NCBI RefSeq assembly: GCF_016937515.1
Contig: NZ_JAFHKM010000002.1
Location: 4,769,001 to 4,833,000, forward strand
DNA from: Cohnella algarum
Lineage (GTDB): Bacteria; Bacillota; Bacilli; Paenibacillales; Paenibacillaceae
Length of the DNA: 64,000 bases
Reading direction: 5' to 3'
The notes under the pieces were generated by a model. The model did not search any database. It saw nothing but the letters and a program-made list of their open reading frames with translations, and was not told the origin of the DNA. Every line of letters starts with the position of its first letter. Positions within the stretch are counted from its first letter, which is position 1. Positions 8,690-17,285 of the stretch are shown here, in pieces. The position numbers and the translations under genes are program-made.

Positions 8690-9724
8690 ATGAAAGATTT
8701 ATTTACCCCGTATCAGCTTAAGGGATTATCGTTAAAAAACCGCGTCGTGATGCCGCCGATGTGCCAATATTCGGTATTCGAAAAGGACGGAATCGCGACG
8801 GACTGGCATTATACGCATTATGTCAGCCGGGCCATCGGCGGCGCCGGCTTGATCATTTTCGAAATGACGGACGTCGAACCCGACGGCCGGATTACGGACT
8901 ACGATTTGGGCTTATGGTCGGACGATCAGGTTCCCGCGATCGCCCGCATCGTGGAAGCTTGCCATCGGTACGGAGCGAAAGTAGGCATCCAAATCGCGCA
9001 TGCGGGACGCAAGGCCGAGGATGCGGACGAACCCGTCGCGCCGTCGGCGATTCCGTTCGACGAGCGTTCGAAAACGCCGAGGGCGCTTTCCGCCGGCGAA
9101 GTGCAAGAGATGGTGAACAAATTCCGCCAGGCGGTGCGCCGAGCCGTTCAGGCCGGCGTCGACGCGGTCGAGCTTCATGGAGCCCACGGCTACCTGATTC
9201 ATCAATTTCATTCGCCTTTAACCAATAAAAGAACGGACGATTACGGAAAAGAGCTGACGAAGTTCGGAAAAGAAGTCATTTGCGCCGCGAAAAGCGAAAT
9301 GCCCGAAAGCATGCCGCTCCTCATGAGAATTTCCGCGGCCGAGTACGTGGAAGGCGGATACGGCATTAAGGAAAGCATTGCCTTTTCGAAGGAGTACCGG
9401 GAAGCGGGAGTCGATCTGTTCCATGTCAGCGCCGGGGGAGAAGGTCCGATCGCCGCGGATGGCCGGCCGGGAACGCACGTCGCCTATCAGGTGCCGTTGG
9501 CCAGAGCCGTCAGGCAAGCTCTTGACGTTCCGGTCATTGCGGTCGGAAGGCTTGACGAACCGGCGCTGGCGAATTCCGTGATCGGGAACGAAGACGCGGA
9601 CCTGGTGGCCGTCGGAAGAGGGATGCTGAGAAATCCTTATTGGACGCTGGAGGCCGCGGCCGCGCTGCGGAAAAAAATCGATCTGTCCAAGCAGTATGAG
9701 CGCGGCTTCCCGAATTTTAAATAA
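8690..9724 (+). CDS. namA: NADPH dehydrogenase NamA (old yellow enzyme, YqjM-like)
   Basis: 344 residues, FMN-dependent ene-reductase that reduces activated C=C bonds of enones, quinones and nitro compounds with NADPH. Diagnostic residues of the YqjM class are visible: Cys25 and Tyr27 (PPMCQYSVF) and His163/His166 (ELHGAHGYLIHQFHSPL), with the TIM-barrel end motif VGRGMLRNPYW. The start follows GAGGAG. It stands alone between terminators. In B. subtilis the homologue is induced by oxidative and electrophile stress; I see no regulator beside it here. Confidence 0.95.
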   Translation: MKDLFTPYQLKGLSLKNRVVMPPMCQYSVFEKDGIATDWHYTHYVSRAIGGAGLIIFEMTDVEPDGRITDYDLGLWSDDQVPAIARIVEACHRYGAKVGIQIAHAGRKAEDADEPVAPSAIPFDERSKTPRALSAGEVQEMVNKFRQAVRRAVQAGVDAVELHGAHGYLIHQFHSPLTNKRTDDYGKELTKFGKEVICAAKSEMPESMPLLMRISAAEYVEGGYGIKESIAFSKEYREAGVDLFHVSAGGEGPIAADGRPGTHVAYQVPLARAVRQALDVPVIAVGRLDEPALANSVIGNEDADLVAVGRGMLRNPYWTLEAAAALRKKIDLSKQYERGFPNFK

Positions 9725-9754
9725 GCATGAGGACTTTCGCAGCGGCAGCTTTTC

Positions 9755-9796
9755 GCCCTTTCGCTTCCCCGACGGGAAGCGTAAGGGCTTTATTTG
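9755..9796 (+). terminator. Terminator of namA
   Basis: A long stem (GCCCTT..CGCTTCCC, loop CGAC, GGGAAGCG..AAGGGC) ends in TTTATTT, 30 bases past the namA stop codon. Confidence 0.8.
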
Positions 9797-9932
9797 CGTT
9801 TCGGGACCGAAGCGCGGTTTCCCGCCCCGCTTCCCGGATTCCCGGGAAACCTCCTCTATCGTTCGGGAACCGCGATTTCGTATCGTTAAAACGAACGAAC
9901 GATCTTGTAAAATTCAGAGGAGGAGTTGTAAG

Positions 9933-10748
9933 ATGAAAGCAGAAAAAAGCGGGGGAAAGGTTCTCCCCGTGCTGTTCCGTTTTTTCGTCGTCGTGTTTGC
10001 GGCAGGGGGATTATTCATGCTGCAGGGGTTATCCGAAGGGTTGGAGCCGTGGGTTCAAGGCTTTATGGCCTCTTCGCCGCTTCCCGACGAAATTCGGTTT
10101 CACGCCGCCGCTCACGGGGCGCTGATCGGCATCCTGTTCAGCCTGACGCTGCTCGCCCTGCTCAAAAATCCGCAGAGCAAGCCGGTCCTGCTGCGCTTTT
10201 ACTTTGTCGGGCATTTTATTTTTCTCGGGACGCTGACGGCGACCGACCCGTCGCTTGCGCTGCAAAGCGCGTTCGTCTTCGTGATGTTCGCCGTCGTGCT
10301 CCTGGTTCTGTACGGCACGTACGGCCAGCGTCGGGAGATTTTCCGCCCTTCGGAGCCTGTCGTCCTGAACCGGCCGCTGCTCCTGTTGAACGGCATCGCG
10401 CTTCTGGGGCTGCTCCCCGTCATGGTCATAGGCGTCGTGCAGCAATTCCAGGATCCGGTGCAGCAGTTCCGCTGGGGAGAAGTCACCGCTCTTTCGCTTA
10501 ATTTGCTGTACGGCGGTTACTTGTCGGCCAGCGGACGAAACGGCTCCCGCACGCTTGGCATCGTGGTCGGCATCACGTACGCGTTCATGGGCGCCGCCGC
10601 GATCACGATTCCGAACCATCCCGGCAGCTGGGGCCTTTGGGGCGGACTTGCGGCTGTCGTCTTCGGCATCGTTTATACGGCGGCCGCGTGGCGGTTGGCG
10701 GAAGCTCGCAAGGAAGCCTCGCTGCCGCCAGCCGCGCAAATTCGGTAA
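9933..10748 (+). CDS. Multi-pass membrane protein of unknown function
   Basis: 271 residues with about seven or eight hydrophobic segments (for example residues 12-27, 45-65, 75-92, 95-115, 132-150). The start at 9933 has GAGGAGGAG upstream; a longer in-frame extension has none. I do not recognise the family. It lies 12 bases before a histidine kinase with a membrane-embedded sensor domain, so it may be the partner or accessory of that sensor. GC-rich, with no cysteines or obvious ligand motif. Confidence 0.75.
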   Translation: MKAEKSGGKVLPVLFRFFVVVFAAGGLFMLQGLSEGLEPWVQGFMASSPLPDEIRFHAAAHGALIGILFSLTLLALLKNPQSKPVLLRFYFVGHFIFLGTLTATDPSLALQSAFVFVMFAVVLLVLYGTYGQRREIFRPSEPVVLNRPLLLLNGIALLGLLPVMVIGVVQQFQDPVQQFRWGEVTALSLNLLYGGYLSASGRNGSRTLGIVVGITYAFMGAAAITIPNHPGSWGLWGGLAAVVFGIVYTAAAWRLAEARKEASLPPAAQIR

Positions 10749-10760
10749 AAGGGGAATGTT

Positions 10761-12965
10761 ATGAAAACTGAAGCCGGGGAGCGCCTTCGGCCGAATTCGC
10801 CCCCCGGCGTCCGAAGCCATCCGGAAGGGTGGCTATCGGCCGTTCGGTGGCTGTCGCTCGCAATCAACGGCGCCGTGGCGTATCTTTTTTTGGCTAAAAT
10901 TCCGACCTACTTCGCCTACATGCGGGACGAATGCCACCGAACGGCCTGCGAATACGCCGCCATCACGCCGCTGCCTTGGGACGCGCTCGAGAGATTGAAC
11001 CTGACGGAAGAAGGCTTTGCCTATCTTTACTGCGCCATCGCTCTGATTTTCTTCGCGATCTATTGTTCCGTCGCCCTGCTTATTCTGGCCAAGCGGCCGC
11101 GAGAGCCGTTCTCCTATCTGGCCTCGGTGGCGCTGATCGCGTTCCCTTCCTCATTGATGATTCGGACGCAGTGGAGAGAATGGGAATGGCTCGGCGCGGC
11201 GGCCGAAGGCCTGTCGTTCGTATCGCTGATCCTGCTTCTGCTGCTGTTTCCGAACGGCAAAGCGGGGACGAAGCTCGTGGCGGGAGCGGTCATCGCGCTG
11301 GCGGCTATCCGTTTGACGACCGGTTTTTTTCCGGACGAGCCGTGGGGCCGTTGGCCGTTCTGGGTTACGCTGACCTGGTTCGTGCTGCAATACGGCTTGC
11401 TCATCCTCGACCGGTTCGTCCGCTATCGGCGGACGGCGGACGCGGTCGAGCGCCAGCAGACGAAATGGGTCGTATACGGGTTTCTGCTGTCGCTAACCGG
11501 CCTCGTCGTCGTTTCGCTTCTGCCGCTGCTGCTGCGGACGGATTTTTACGAGACGCAGGATTCCGTCTGGATGTTCGTCCTCGATCTGGGCGTCCAGTTG
11601 GTCATGCTGCCGATACCGATTACGGTAGGCATCTCGGTCATGCGCAAACGGCTTTGGGACATCGACCCGATCGTGGGCCGCACGATTGTTTATGCCGGAC
11701 TGAGCGCGAGCATCGTCGCATTGTACTCGTTTACCGTGTGGTATTTGTCCGTTCTGTTCCGAACCGGACAAAACATGTTTTTTTCGCTGGCCGCCGCCGG
11801 GGTCGTCGCCGTCCTGTTCGCGCCGCTGAAAGAAAGGCTCCAGCGCCTGGTCAACCGGATGATGTACGGCGAACAGTCCGATCCTTTCTCGGTCTTGTTC
11901 CGGCTCGGAAACCGGCTCAAGGAGACGGTGACTCCGGAAGAGGCGCTCGACACGGTCGTCCGTACCGTCAAGGATTCGCTTCGCGTCCCTTACGCGGGCA
12001 TCCGAATCGTTCGCGACGGCGCGCCGTCCCTTGCGGCGCAGCGGGGAGACGGGCAGGCGGAAACCGCGGAATTCCCGCTTGCGGCCGGAGGCCAGGAGGT
12101 CGGCACGCTGCTGGTGGCCGCCCGATCGCCGGGCGAGGCGTTCGGCGATGCCGACCGCCGGCTGATCGAGGCCTTGTGCCGGCAGGCGGGCATCGTCGTG
12201 CAAAGCGTCGGCCAGTCGATGGATATCCGAAGGCTGCTGACCGACCTGCAGGAGTCGAAGGAGCAGCTCATCTTCGCCAGGGAGGAGGAGAGGCGAACGA
12301 TGCGCCGGAACCTGCACGACGACATCGCGCCGCGGCTGGCCGCCATGCGGCTGACGGCCTCGCTGGTCGCCGACTGGATTCGCAAGGACCCGAACAAGGC
12401 GATCGAAATTGTGCAGCAGTTTCAGAAGGATATCGGCGATACGGTCGAGGAAATCCGATCCATCGTCTACGATCTTCGCCCCGCCGCGCTCGACGAATTG
12501 GGCCTGGTCGGAGCCGTTCGTCAGCGGATGGAGCAATTGGAAAACATCCGCAAGGTGCGGGAGCTGACCGACGCGCCTCCGCTGAGGATGACGCTCGATT
12601 GTCCGGAAGCTCTTCCTCTTTTGCCGGCGGCCGTCGAGGTCGGCGCTTACCGGATCGCGACGGAGGCGCTCGTCAACGTCGTGAAGCATGCGCAAGCGAG
12701 CGAATGCCGCGTTCGCATCGCCGTTGAAGCGCAGCCGGACCCCGAGCTAGCGGTCGAAGTAACGGACGACGGGATCGGGCTCGCCGAGCGGATCGGCCGG
12801 ACGGACGGAAAGGGCGGACTCGGCTTGACCTCGCTGCGTGAGCGGGCAGCGGAGCTGGGAGGCTTTTGCGTCATTGAAAAGTTGGCCGGCGGCGGCACTC
12901 GCATAGAGGCCCGTCTGCCGCTGAAATCGATGTCCTATCGGGGAGGGGCGCATGACAACCATTAG
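10761..12965 (+). CDS. Membrane-embedded sensor histidine kinase (NarL/HisKA_3 class)
   Basis: 734 residues. About eight membrane segments fill residues 25-365 with an extracellular loop after the first one (MRDECHRTACEY, two cysteines), then a GAF-like domain (about 375-485), a HisKA_3 dimerisation helix with phosphoacceptor His519 (RRNLHDDIAPRLA), and an HATPase domain (TEALVNVVKHAQA, then GLGLTSLRERAAELGG). The architecture is ComP/DesK-like: a polytopic sensor with a LuxR-type partner. The last 14 bases overlap the response-regulator gene. The signal is unknown; the two loop cysteines could sense redox or hold a disulfide. Confidence 0.92.
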   Translation: MKTEAGERLRPNSPPGVRSHPEGWLSAVRWLSLAINGAVAYLFLAKIPTYFAYMRDECHRTACEYAAITPLPWDALERLNLTEEGFAYLYCAIALIFFAIYCSVALLILAKRPREPFSYLASVALIAFPSSLMIRTQWREWEWLGAAAEGLSFVSLILLLLLFPNGKAGTKLVAGAVIALAAIRLTTGFFPDEPWGRWPFWVTLTWFVLQYGLLILDRFVRYRRTADAVERQQTKWVVYGFLLSLTGLVVVSLLPLLLRTDFYETQDSVWMFVLDLGVQLVMLPIPITVGISVMRKRLWDIDPIVGRTIVYAGLSASIVALYSFTVWYLSVLFRTGQNMFFSLAAAGVVAVLFAPLKERLQRLVNRMMYGEQSDPFSVLFRLGNRLKETVTPEEALDTVVRTVKDSLRVPYAGIRIVRDGAPSLAAQRGDGQAETAEFPLAAGGQEVGTLLVAARSPGEAFGDADRRLIEALCRQAGIVVQSVGQSMDIRRLLTDLQESKEQLIFAREEERRTMRRNLHDDIAPRLAAMRLTASLVADWIRKDPNKAIEIVQQFQKDIGDTVEEIRSIVYDLRPAALDELGLVGAVRQRMEQLENIRKVRELTDAPPLRMTLDCPEALPLLPAAVEVGAYRIATEALVNVVKHAQASECRVRIAVEAQPDPELAVEVTDDGIGLAERIGRTDGKGGLGLTSLRERAAELGGFCVIEKLAGGGTRIEARLPLKSMSYRGGAHDNH

Positions 12966-13590
12966 CATTCTGATCGCGGACGATCATCCGATGTTCCGGC
13001 ACGGCGTCCGGAGCGTGCTGGAAAGCGCCGAAGATATGCTTGTCGTCGGAGAAGCGACGACGGGGGACGAGGCGGTGGTAATGGCCTTGGAGCTGAAGCC
13101 GGACGTGGTGCTGATGGATATCCGCATGCCCGGCCGCAACGGAATCGAGGCGACCGCCGCCATCAAGGCCGAAGCCGGGGACGTCAAAATTCTGCTGCTG
13201 ACCATGTTCAAGGACGACGTTTCCGTGTTTACGGCGATGAAAGCCGGCGCCAGAGGCTACATCCTGAAAGATTCGGACAAAGACGACATTTTGCGGGCCA
13301 TTCGCGTCGTCGCTTCGGGCGAAGCGATCTTCAGCCAGGATGTGGCGAACCGGATGATCGAGATGGCGACGCGTCCCGCGCACCGGGCCGATTGGTTTCC
13401 CGAGTTGACGTATCGGGAGAAAGAGGTGCTGAGCCTGATGGCGGACGGGCTGTCCAACGCGGACATTTCCCGGCGAATGGAGATCAGCTTGAAGACGGTG
13501 TCCAACTACGTGACGAATATTTTGAACAAGCTGCAGGTCGCCGATCGGGCGGAAGCGGTCCGGCTGGCCGCGAGCGCCCGCGACGAGTAG
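12952..13590 (+). CDS. LuxR/NarL-family response regulator
   Basis: 212 residues. Receiver domain 1-120 with acidic pair DDH near residue 9, phosphoacceptor Asp56 (VVLMDIRMPGRNG) and Lys in YILKDS; C-terminal LuxR helix-turn-helix about 145-205 (LTYREKEVLSLMADGLSNAD). It overlaps the sensor kinase gene by 14 bases, so the two are a cognate pair. The nearest upstream candidate target is its own operon, including the membrane protein at 9933. Confidence 0.95.
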   Translation: MTTISILIADDHPMFRHGVRSVLESAEDMLVVGEATTGDEAVVMALELKPDVVLMDIRMPGRNGIEATAAIKAEAGDVKILLLTMFKDDVSVFTAMKAGARGYILKDSDKDDILRAIRVVASGEAIFSQDVANRMIEMATRPAHRADWFPELTYREKEVLSLMADGLSNADISRRMEISLKTVSNYVTNILNKLQVADRAEAVRLAASARDE

Positions 13591-13815
13591 GGCGTTTTCT
13601 ATCCTTCCAAATACCTAAAAAACCGGTATCGGGCAAATAGTTCGTTATTCACCCGCCTCGTTCCCCGTCCGTATTTAAGTAATGCTGCGGATTCATTTTT
13701 CCGGAATGAAGTAATCGATTTCGCTGAATCTTCCGTAATAATTTTCAGATTGTCATCCACACGCGGAATGCGATTTCGAACCGGCGCGGCCGGAAAACTG
13801 GAGGTAACCGACCCG

Positions 13816-14856
13816 ATGTCTTTGCACGAGTACCAAGCTTTTATCGGAAAACGATTGACGAGCAGCATTTTCGATAACAAAGGAACGTTATTGATCGCCG
13901 AAGGAACCGTCCTTCATGAAAGCCATATCGACAAGCTGGCCAATTTCAACATCCATATCGACGAGGTCAGGGCCGCGGCCGACGAACTGCCGGCTTCCGC
14001 GGATCCCGTCCCTTCCGCTGCCCGCGAAAGAGCGAAAAGGACAGAGAAATATTTGTACGAAATCGAGCTTTTCGTCCGGAACAACGGCGTCGTCCCCGTC
14101 GCCGATGTCGAAGAAAAAGTGATTCCGTTCATTAATGAAACCGCAAAGAAATACAATTTATTCCAAGTTTTCTCCGAACTGAAGGAACAAGGGGATTTTC
14201 GCTACAAGCAAATCATCGGCGTCGCCGTCCTGGCCACGTCGCTCGGCAAGCGGCTTCGGCTGGACGACGCCGAGCTGGCGATTTTGACGACGGCGGCGGT
14301 CCTCTACGACATCGGTTCGGTTAAACTGCCCTCGTCCCTGATCAACAAGCCGGGCCGGTTCGAACATCACGAGTACGAGATCATGAAACAGCACACCCTC
14401 CTCGGCTACGAGCTGCTGAAGCAGTCCGACGTCGACCCCCGCGCGGCACGGGTTGCCTTGCAGCACCACGAAAGGGAGGACGGCAGCGGGTATCCGAACG
14501 GTCTGAAGGGGAACCAGATCGATCGGCTCAGTAAAATCGTCGCCCTGGCGGACGTGTATATGGCCATGATCTCGGAACGGCCGCACCGGCCCGCTTTTTC
14601 GTTTTTTCAGGTCATCGAGGAGATCCATCGGGGCATAATTCAGGATCGGTTCGACTCCGTGATCGGCATGACCTTTCTGGATACGCTTCTCGGGACGCTG
14701 GTCGGCTGCGACGTCCTGTTGTCGGACGGCCGGAAAGGGAAGATTATCCTGACCAACGCGAACTCTCCGACGAAGCCGCTCGTCGCGCTCGACAACCATG
14801 ATTTTATCGATTTAAGCAAAGAGAATCATATCCGGATCAAGGAAGTTCTCGGTTAA
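13816..14856 (+). CDS. HD-GYP domain protein with degenerate HD doublet
   Basis: 346 residues. Residues 1-50 resemble the DUF3391-like N-terminal segment (LHEYQAFIGKRLTSSIFDNK). The HD-GYP core follows: the HHEREDGSGYPNGLKG motif and the ADVYMAMISERPHRPA segment are intact. The HD doublet, normally HDIGK, reads YDIGS here, so one metal-binding His and the conserved Lys are missing. HD-GYP proteins hydrolyse cyclic di-GMP; this one may bind it without cleaving. I start at the ATG at 13816 after GGAGGT. A terminator follows. Confidence 0.85.
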   Translation: MSLHEYQAFIGKRLTSSIFDNKGTLLIAEGTVLHESHIDKLANFNIHIDEVRAAADELPASADPVPSAARERAKRTEKYLYEIELFVRNNGVVPVADVEEKVIPFINETAKKYNLFQVFSELKEQGDFRYKQIIGVAVLATSLGKRLRLDDAELAILTTAAVLYDIGSVKLPSSLINKPGRFEHHEYEIMKQHTLLGYELLKQSDVDPRAARVALQHHEREDGSGYPNGLKGNQIDRLSKIVALADVYMAMISERPHRPAFSFFQVIEEIHRGIIQDRFDSVIGMTFLDTLLGTLVGCDVLLSDGRKGKIILTNANSPTKPLVALDNHDFIDLSKENHIRIKEVLG

Positions 14857-14900
14857 GAAGATTGGCGACAGGCGATTCCAAGCGAAATTAACCGATTCCA

Positions 14901-14930
14901 ACCCGCGAGTGCCGCGGGTTTTTGTTTTTG
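14901..14930 (+). terminator. Terminator of the HD-GYP gene
   Basis: ACCCGCG, loop AGTGC, CGCGGGT, then TTTTGTTTTT. Confidence 0.9.
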
Positions 14931-14940
14931 CGTCGATCGA

Positions 14941-15093
14941 ACGCAATCCAGCGGAGAGTGGCCCTATACGTACACGGCCAAGAAATCCGATTGGAGCATC
15001 GACGGTTCGAAGGACGGCGATCCGGTCTCCGGTACGAAAACCTACTACGAGGAACTGGAAATGACGATTCCCGTTCAATCGGCTTCCAATTAA
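14941..15093 (+). pseudogene. C-terminal remnant of an unidentified gene
   Basis: About 50 codons with protein-like composition (WPYTYTAKKSDWSIDG, ending EELEMTIPVQSASN) run to TAA at 15091, followed 10 bases later by a perfect intrinsic terminator. There is no start codon or ribosome site, and the HD-GYP terminator lies just upstream. This fits the 3' end of a lost gene that kept its own terminator. I do not recognise the parent. A chance open frame cannot be ruled out. Confidence 0.4.
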
Positions 15094-15103
15094 CCTATCT
15101 TAC

Positions 15104-15131
15104 CCGGGCTGGTATCCAGCCCGGATTTTTC
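15104..15131 (+). terminator. Intrinsic terminator
   Basis: Perfect 9-bp stem CCGGGCTGG / CCAGCCCGG with loop TAT, then ATTTTTCG. It follows the gene remnant ending at 15093. Confidence 0.9.
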
Positions 15132-15144
15132 GTTCTGAAGCGAC

Positions 15145-15174
15145 TTGACAGGCGATTTTTATTATGGTTATTAT
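15145..15174 (+). promoter_or_regulatory. Sigma-A promoter of the thioredoxin-reductase-like gene
   Basis: TTGACA (15145-15150), 18-base spacer, TATTAT (15169-15174). A second TATAAT at 15189-15194 lacks a good -35 box. Confidence 0.65.
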
Positions 15175-15227
15175 GGATGCAATAAGTCTATAATTAGGAA
15201 AAAGACGGTTAAGGAGGAATTGGTCCT

Positions 15228-16136
15228 ATGAAATACGATGTTGCGATTGTCGGAGGCGGGCCCGCGGGATTGAACGCGGCGCTGGTGCTTGGAAGAGCGA
15301 GGCGGAGCGTCGCGCTGTTCGACAGCGGCCGCCCGAGAAACGGCGTGACGCACGCCTCTCACGGATTCATTACGCGAGACGGGATTCGGCCGGCCGAGTT
15401 TCGGCGCATCGCTTACGAGGAGGTGCTTGGCTATCCGTCGGTTCGGCTTTGGCAGGCCGAGGCGACCGACATTCGGAAGTCGGAGGACGGCTTTGTCGTG
15501 GAAACCTCGTCGGGCGAGCGCTTGCAGGCTCGCAAGGTGATATTGGCAGCCGGGTTGAAAGAGGTGTTTCCGGAGATCGAGGGGCTTCGCGACTTTTACG
15601 GGAAAAGCCTGTTCAACTGCCCGTTTTGCGATGGCTGGGAGCTGCGGGATCGGCCGCTTGCGGTCGTTTCCGAAAATCCGTCCGTGTTCCATAAAGTCAA
15701 GCTGCTGTTGAATTGGAGCCGGGATCTGGTCGTATGCACGAACGGCAGCGGCGCGTTGAACGCCGAACAGCGGCTGCAGCTCGCGTCCCGAAACATACCG
15801 GTCGTGGATACGCCCGTCTCCGCTTTTTCCGGCCGGAACGGCCTGCTGGAGCGGGTGCATTTCGCGGATGGCACGCATATGGAGCGAAGCGGAGGATTTC
15901 TCGATCCCGTCCAGCTTCCGCATGCGAATTTCGAAAAAGCGCTGGGCTACCAAACTTCGGCAAACGGAGGGATCGCAACCGATGCGATGGGACGGACAAC
16001 CGCTGCCGGCGTATACGCGGCCGGCGATTCGGCCTATGTCATGCCGTCCCAATTGATTTTCGCCGCCGCTTCGGGAAGCAAGGCGGCGATGGCCGTAATG
16101 GCGGACTTGACGGAGGAGGACTGGAAATCGCTATAA
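15228..16136 (+). CDS. NAD(P)/FAD-dependent oxidoreductase, thioredoxin-reductase-like
   Basis: 302 residues. FAD-binding GGGPAG near residue 10, a CPFC redox motif at 131-134 (CPFCDGWELRD) and the second FAD segment near the C-terminus (GVYAAGDSA). True thioredoxin reductases have CATC or CAVC; the CPFCDGWE form and the poorly conserved NAD(P) loop (VVSENPSV) place it with the short TrxR-like flavoproteins found beside TetR or small redox genes. The start follows AAGGAGG. Monocistronic. The partner protein is unknown. Confidence 0.9.
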   Translation: MKYDVAIVGGGPAGLNAALVLGRARRSVALFDSGRPRNGVTHASHGFITRDGIRPAEFRRIAYEEVLGYPSVRLWQAEATDIRKSEDGFVVETSSGERLQARKVILAAGLKEVFPEIEGLRDFYGKSLFNCPFCDGWELRDRPLAVVSENPSVFHKVKLLLNWSRDLVVCTNGSGALNAEQRLQLASRNIPVVDTPVSAFSGRNGLLERVHFADGTHMERSGGFLDPVQLPHANFEKALGYQTSANGGIATDAMGRTTAAGVYAAGDSAYVMPSQLIFAAASGSKAAMAVMADLTEEDWKSL

Positions 16137-16170
16137 AAGGCCCGATCGACGGCGGCCGTCCGCGATTCGG

Positions 16171-17256
16171 TTAAGTCGCCTTCCTGCGCCTGATCAGCAT
16201 AACGATAAACAGCAAGACAGGGAAGGCGGCGTGGAAAATCGGATACGCGTATAAAACCTGTTTTCCCATCCAGATGTGGTGCGTATAATTGGGCGAATGG
16301 AAGGAAGCGGCATATACGGCGGCCCCGACCAGAACGGACGCGAGTTTATAGTTCATGCGGGTCAGCCGGCGCAGGCCGACAGCCGCCCCGATACTGAACG
16401 CCGCCAGTTTCGTTCCCAGGCCGATAAACAGAATCAGGACGAAAATGATGTCCATTCGCTCGAAAACGTTGCCCACTTCGATCAACTGCACCGCTTGCAG
16501 CAGCGGAAGCGAACAGTTCGCGGCGATGCCCGGTCCGAGCACGAGAATGATGATCTGATTGAGGACGGTAAGCGAAAGGGCGATCGAAGCATAGGCGATA
16601 TACATGGATTTCTTGACCTTTCGGACCGAGTTGGCGACCAGCGGGAAAAAAACGAGGAACAGCACGGCCTGCCCGAACGGAAACGACAAGATTTCGGGAA
16701 ACGCGGCATCGAGAATCGGCTTCCAACCGTTCTCCAACATGGGGAACATGTTTTCGATCCGGATCTGTCCTAGACCGGCCAGCAGCAGCATGAGAATCAG
16801 GTAACTTGCGAGCGTGATCGGAAAAATCGCCAGACTAAACTTGAACAGGACGGGAGCTCCCAGACGGACCGTGTTGGTGATAACCAGCACGGTGATCAGC
16901 AGAAGGATGAACAACGGGGTTCGATTGAGAAGGATAAGCGCGGCGATCTCGCCGAGGTCTCTCAGGTTTTGCGAACCTTCGTAAGCAAAGTATCCGACAA
17001 AAACGAAACCTGCTCCCGTCCCGATCCACTTGCCCCAATAGCGGCGGAACAACTCGAACAAATCGCGCTCCGGGTCGGTCCGGTAGATGGCCATGTACAG
17101 CATCAGCAGGACGAAGCCGGCCGCCGCCGCGGCAAGCATGGCGAGCCAGGCGTCCTGCTTGGCTTCGGGGCCCATCAGAAACAGCGTCGTGCTGCCGACC
17201 TCGAACAAAACGAAGCAGATGACCAGTTCGGAAATTCGCGTTTTTTGTCCGTTCAC
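16171..17256 (-). CDS. Spore germination permease, GerAB family
   Basis: 361 residues, ten hydrophobic segments, endospore germination permease family (APC fold), which binds the germinant in the inner spore membrane. I start at the GTG at 17256: AAGGAGG lies 7 bases before it and the resulting length is family-typical. The longer open frame upstream overlaps the previous gene. It is last of three in a GerAA-GerAC-GerAB order (the B. subtilis gerA order is AA-AB-AC), 29 bases after the GerAC stop. Confidence 0.92.
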   Translation of the reverse strand: MNGQKTRISELVICFVLFEVGSTTLFLMGPEAKQDAWLAMLAAAAAGFVLLMLYMAIYRTDPERDLFELFRRYWGKWIGTGAGFVFVGYFAYEGSQNLRDLGEIAALILLNRTPLFILLLITVLVITNTVRLGAPVLFKFSLAIFPITLASYLILMLLLAGLGQIRIENMFPMLENGWKPILDAAFPEILSFPFGQAVLFLVFFPLVANSVRKVKKSMYIAYASIALSLTVLNQIIILVLGPGIAANCSLPLLQAVQLIEVGNVFERMDIIFVLILFIGLGTKLAAFSIGAAVGLRRLTRMNYKLASVLVGAAVYAASFHSPNYTHHIWMGKQVLYAYPIFHAAFPVLLFIVMLIRRRKAT

Positions 17257-17285
17257 CTTTGGGCCTCCTTCTGCCGGCTTTCTTT

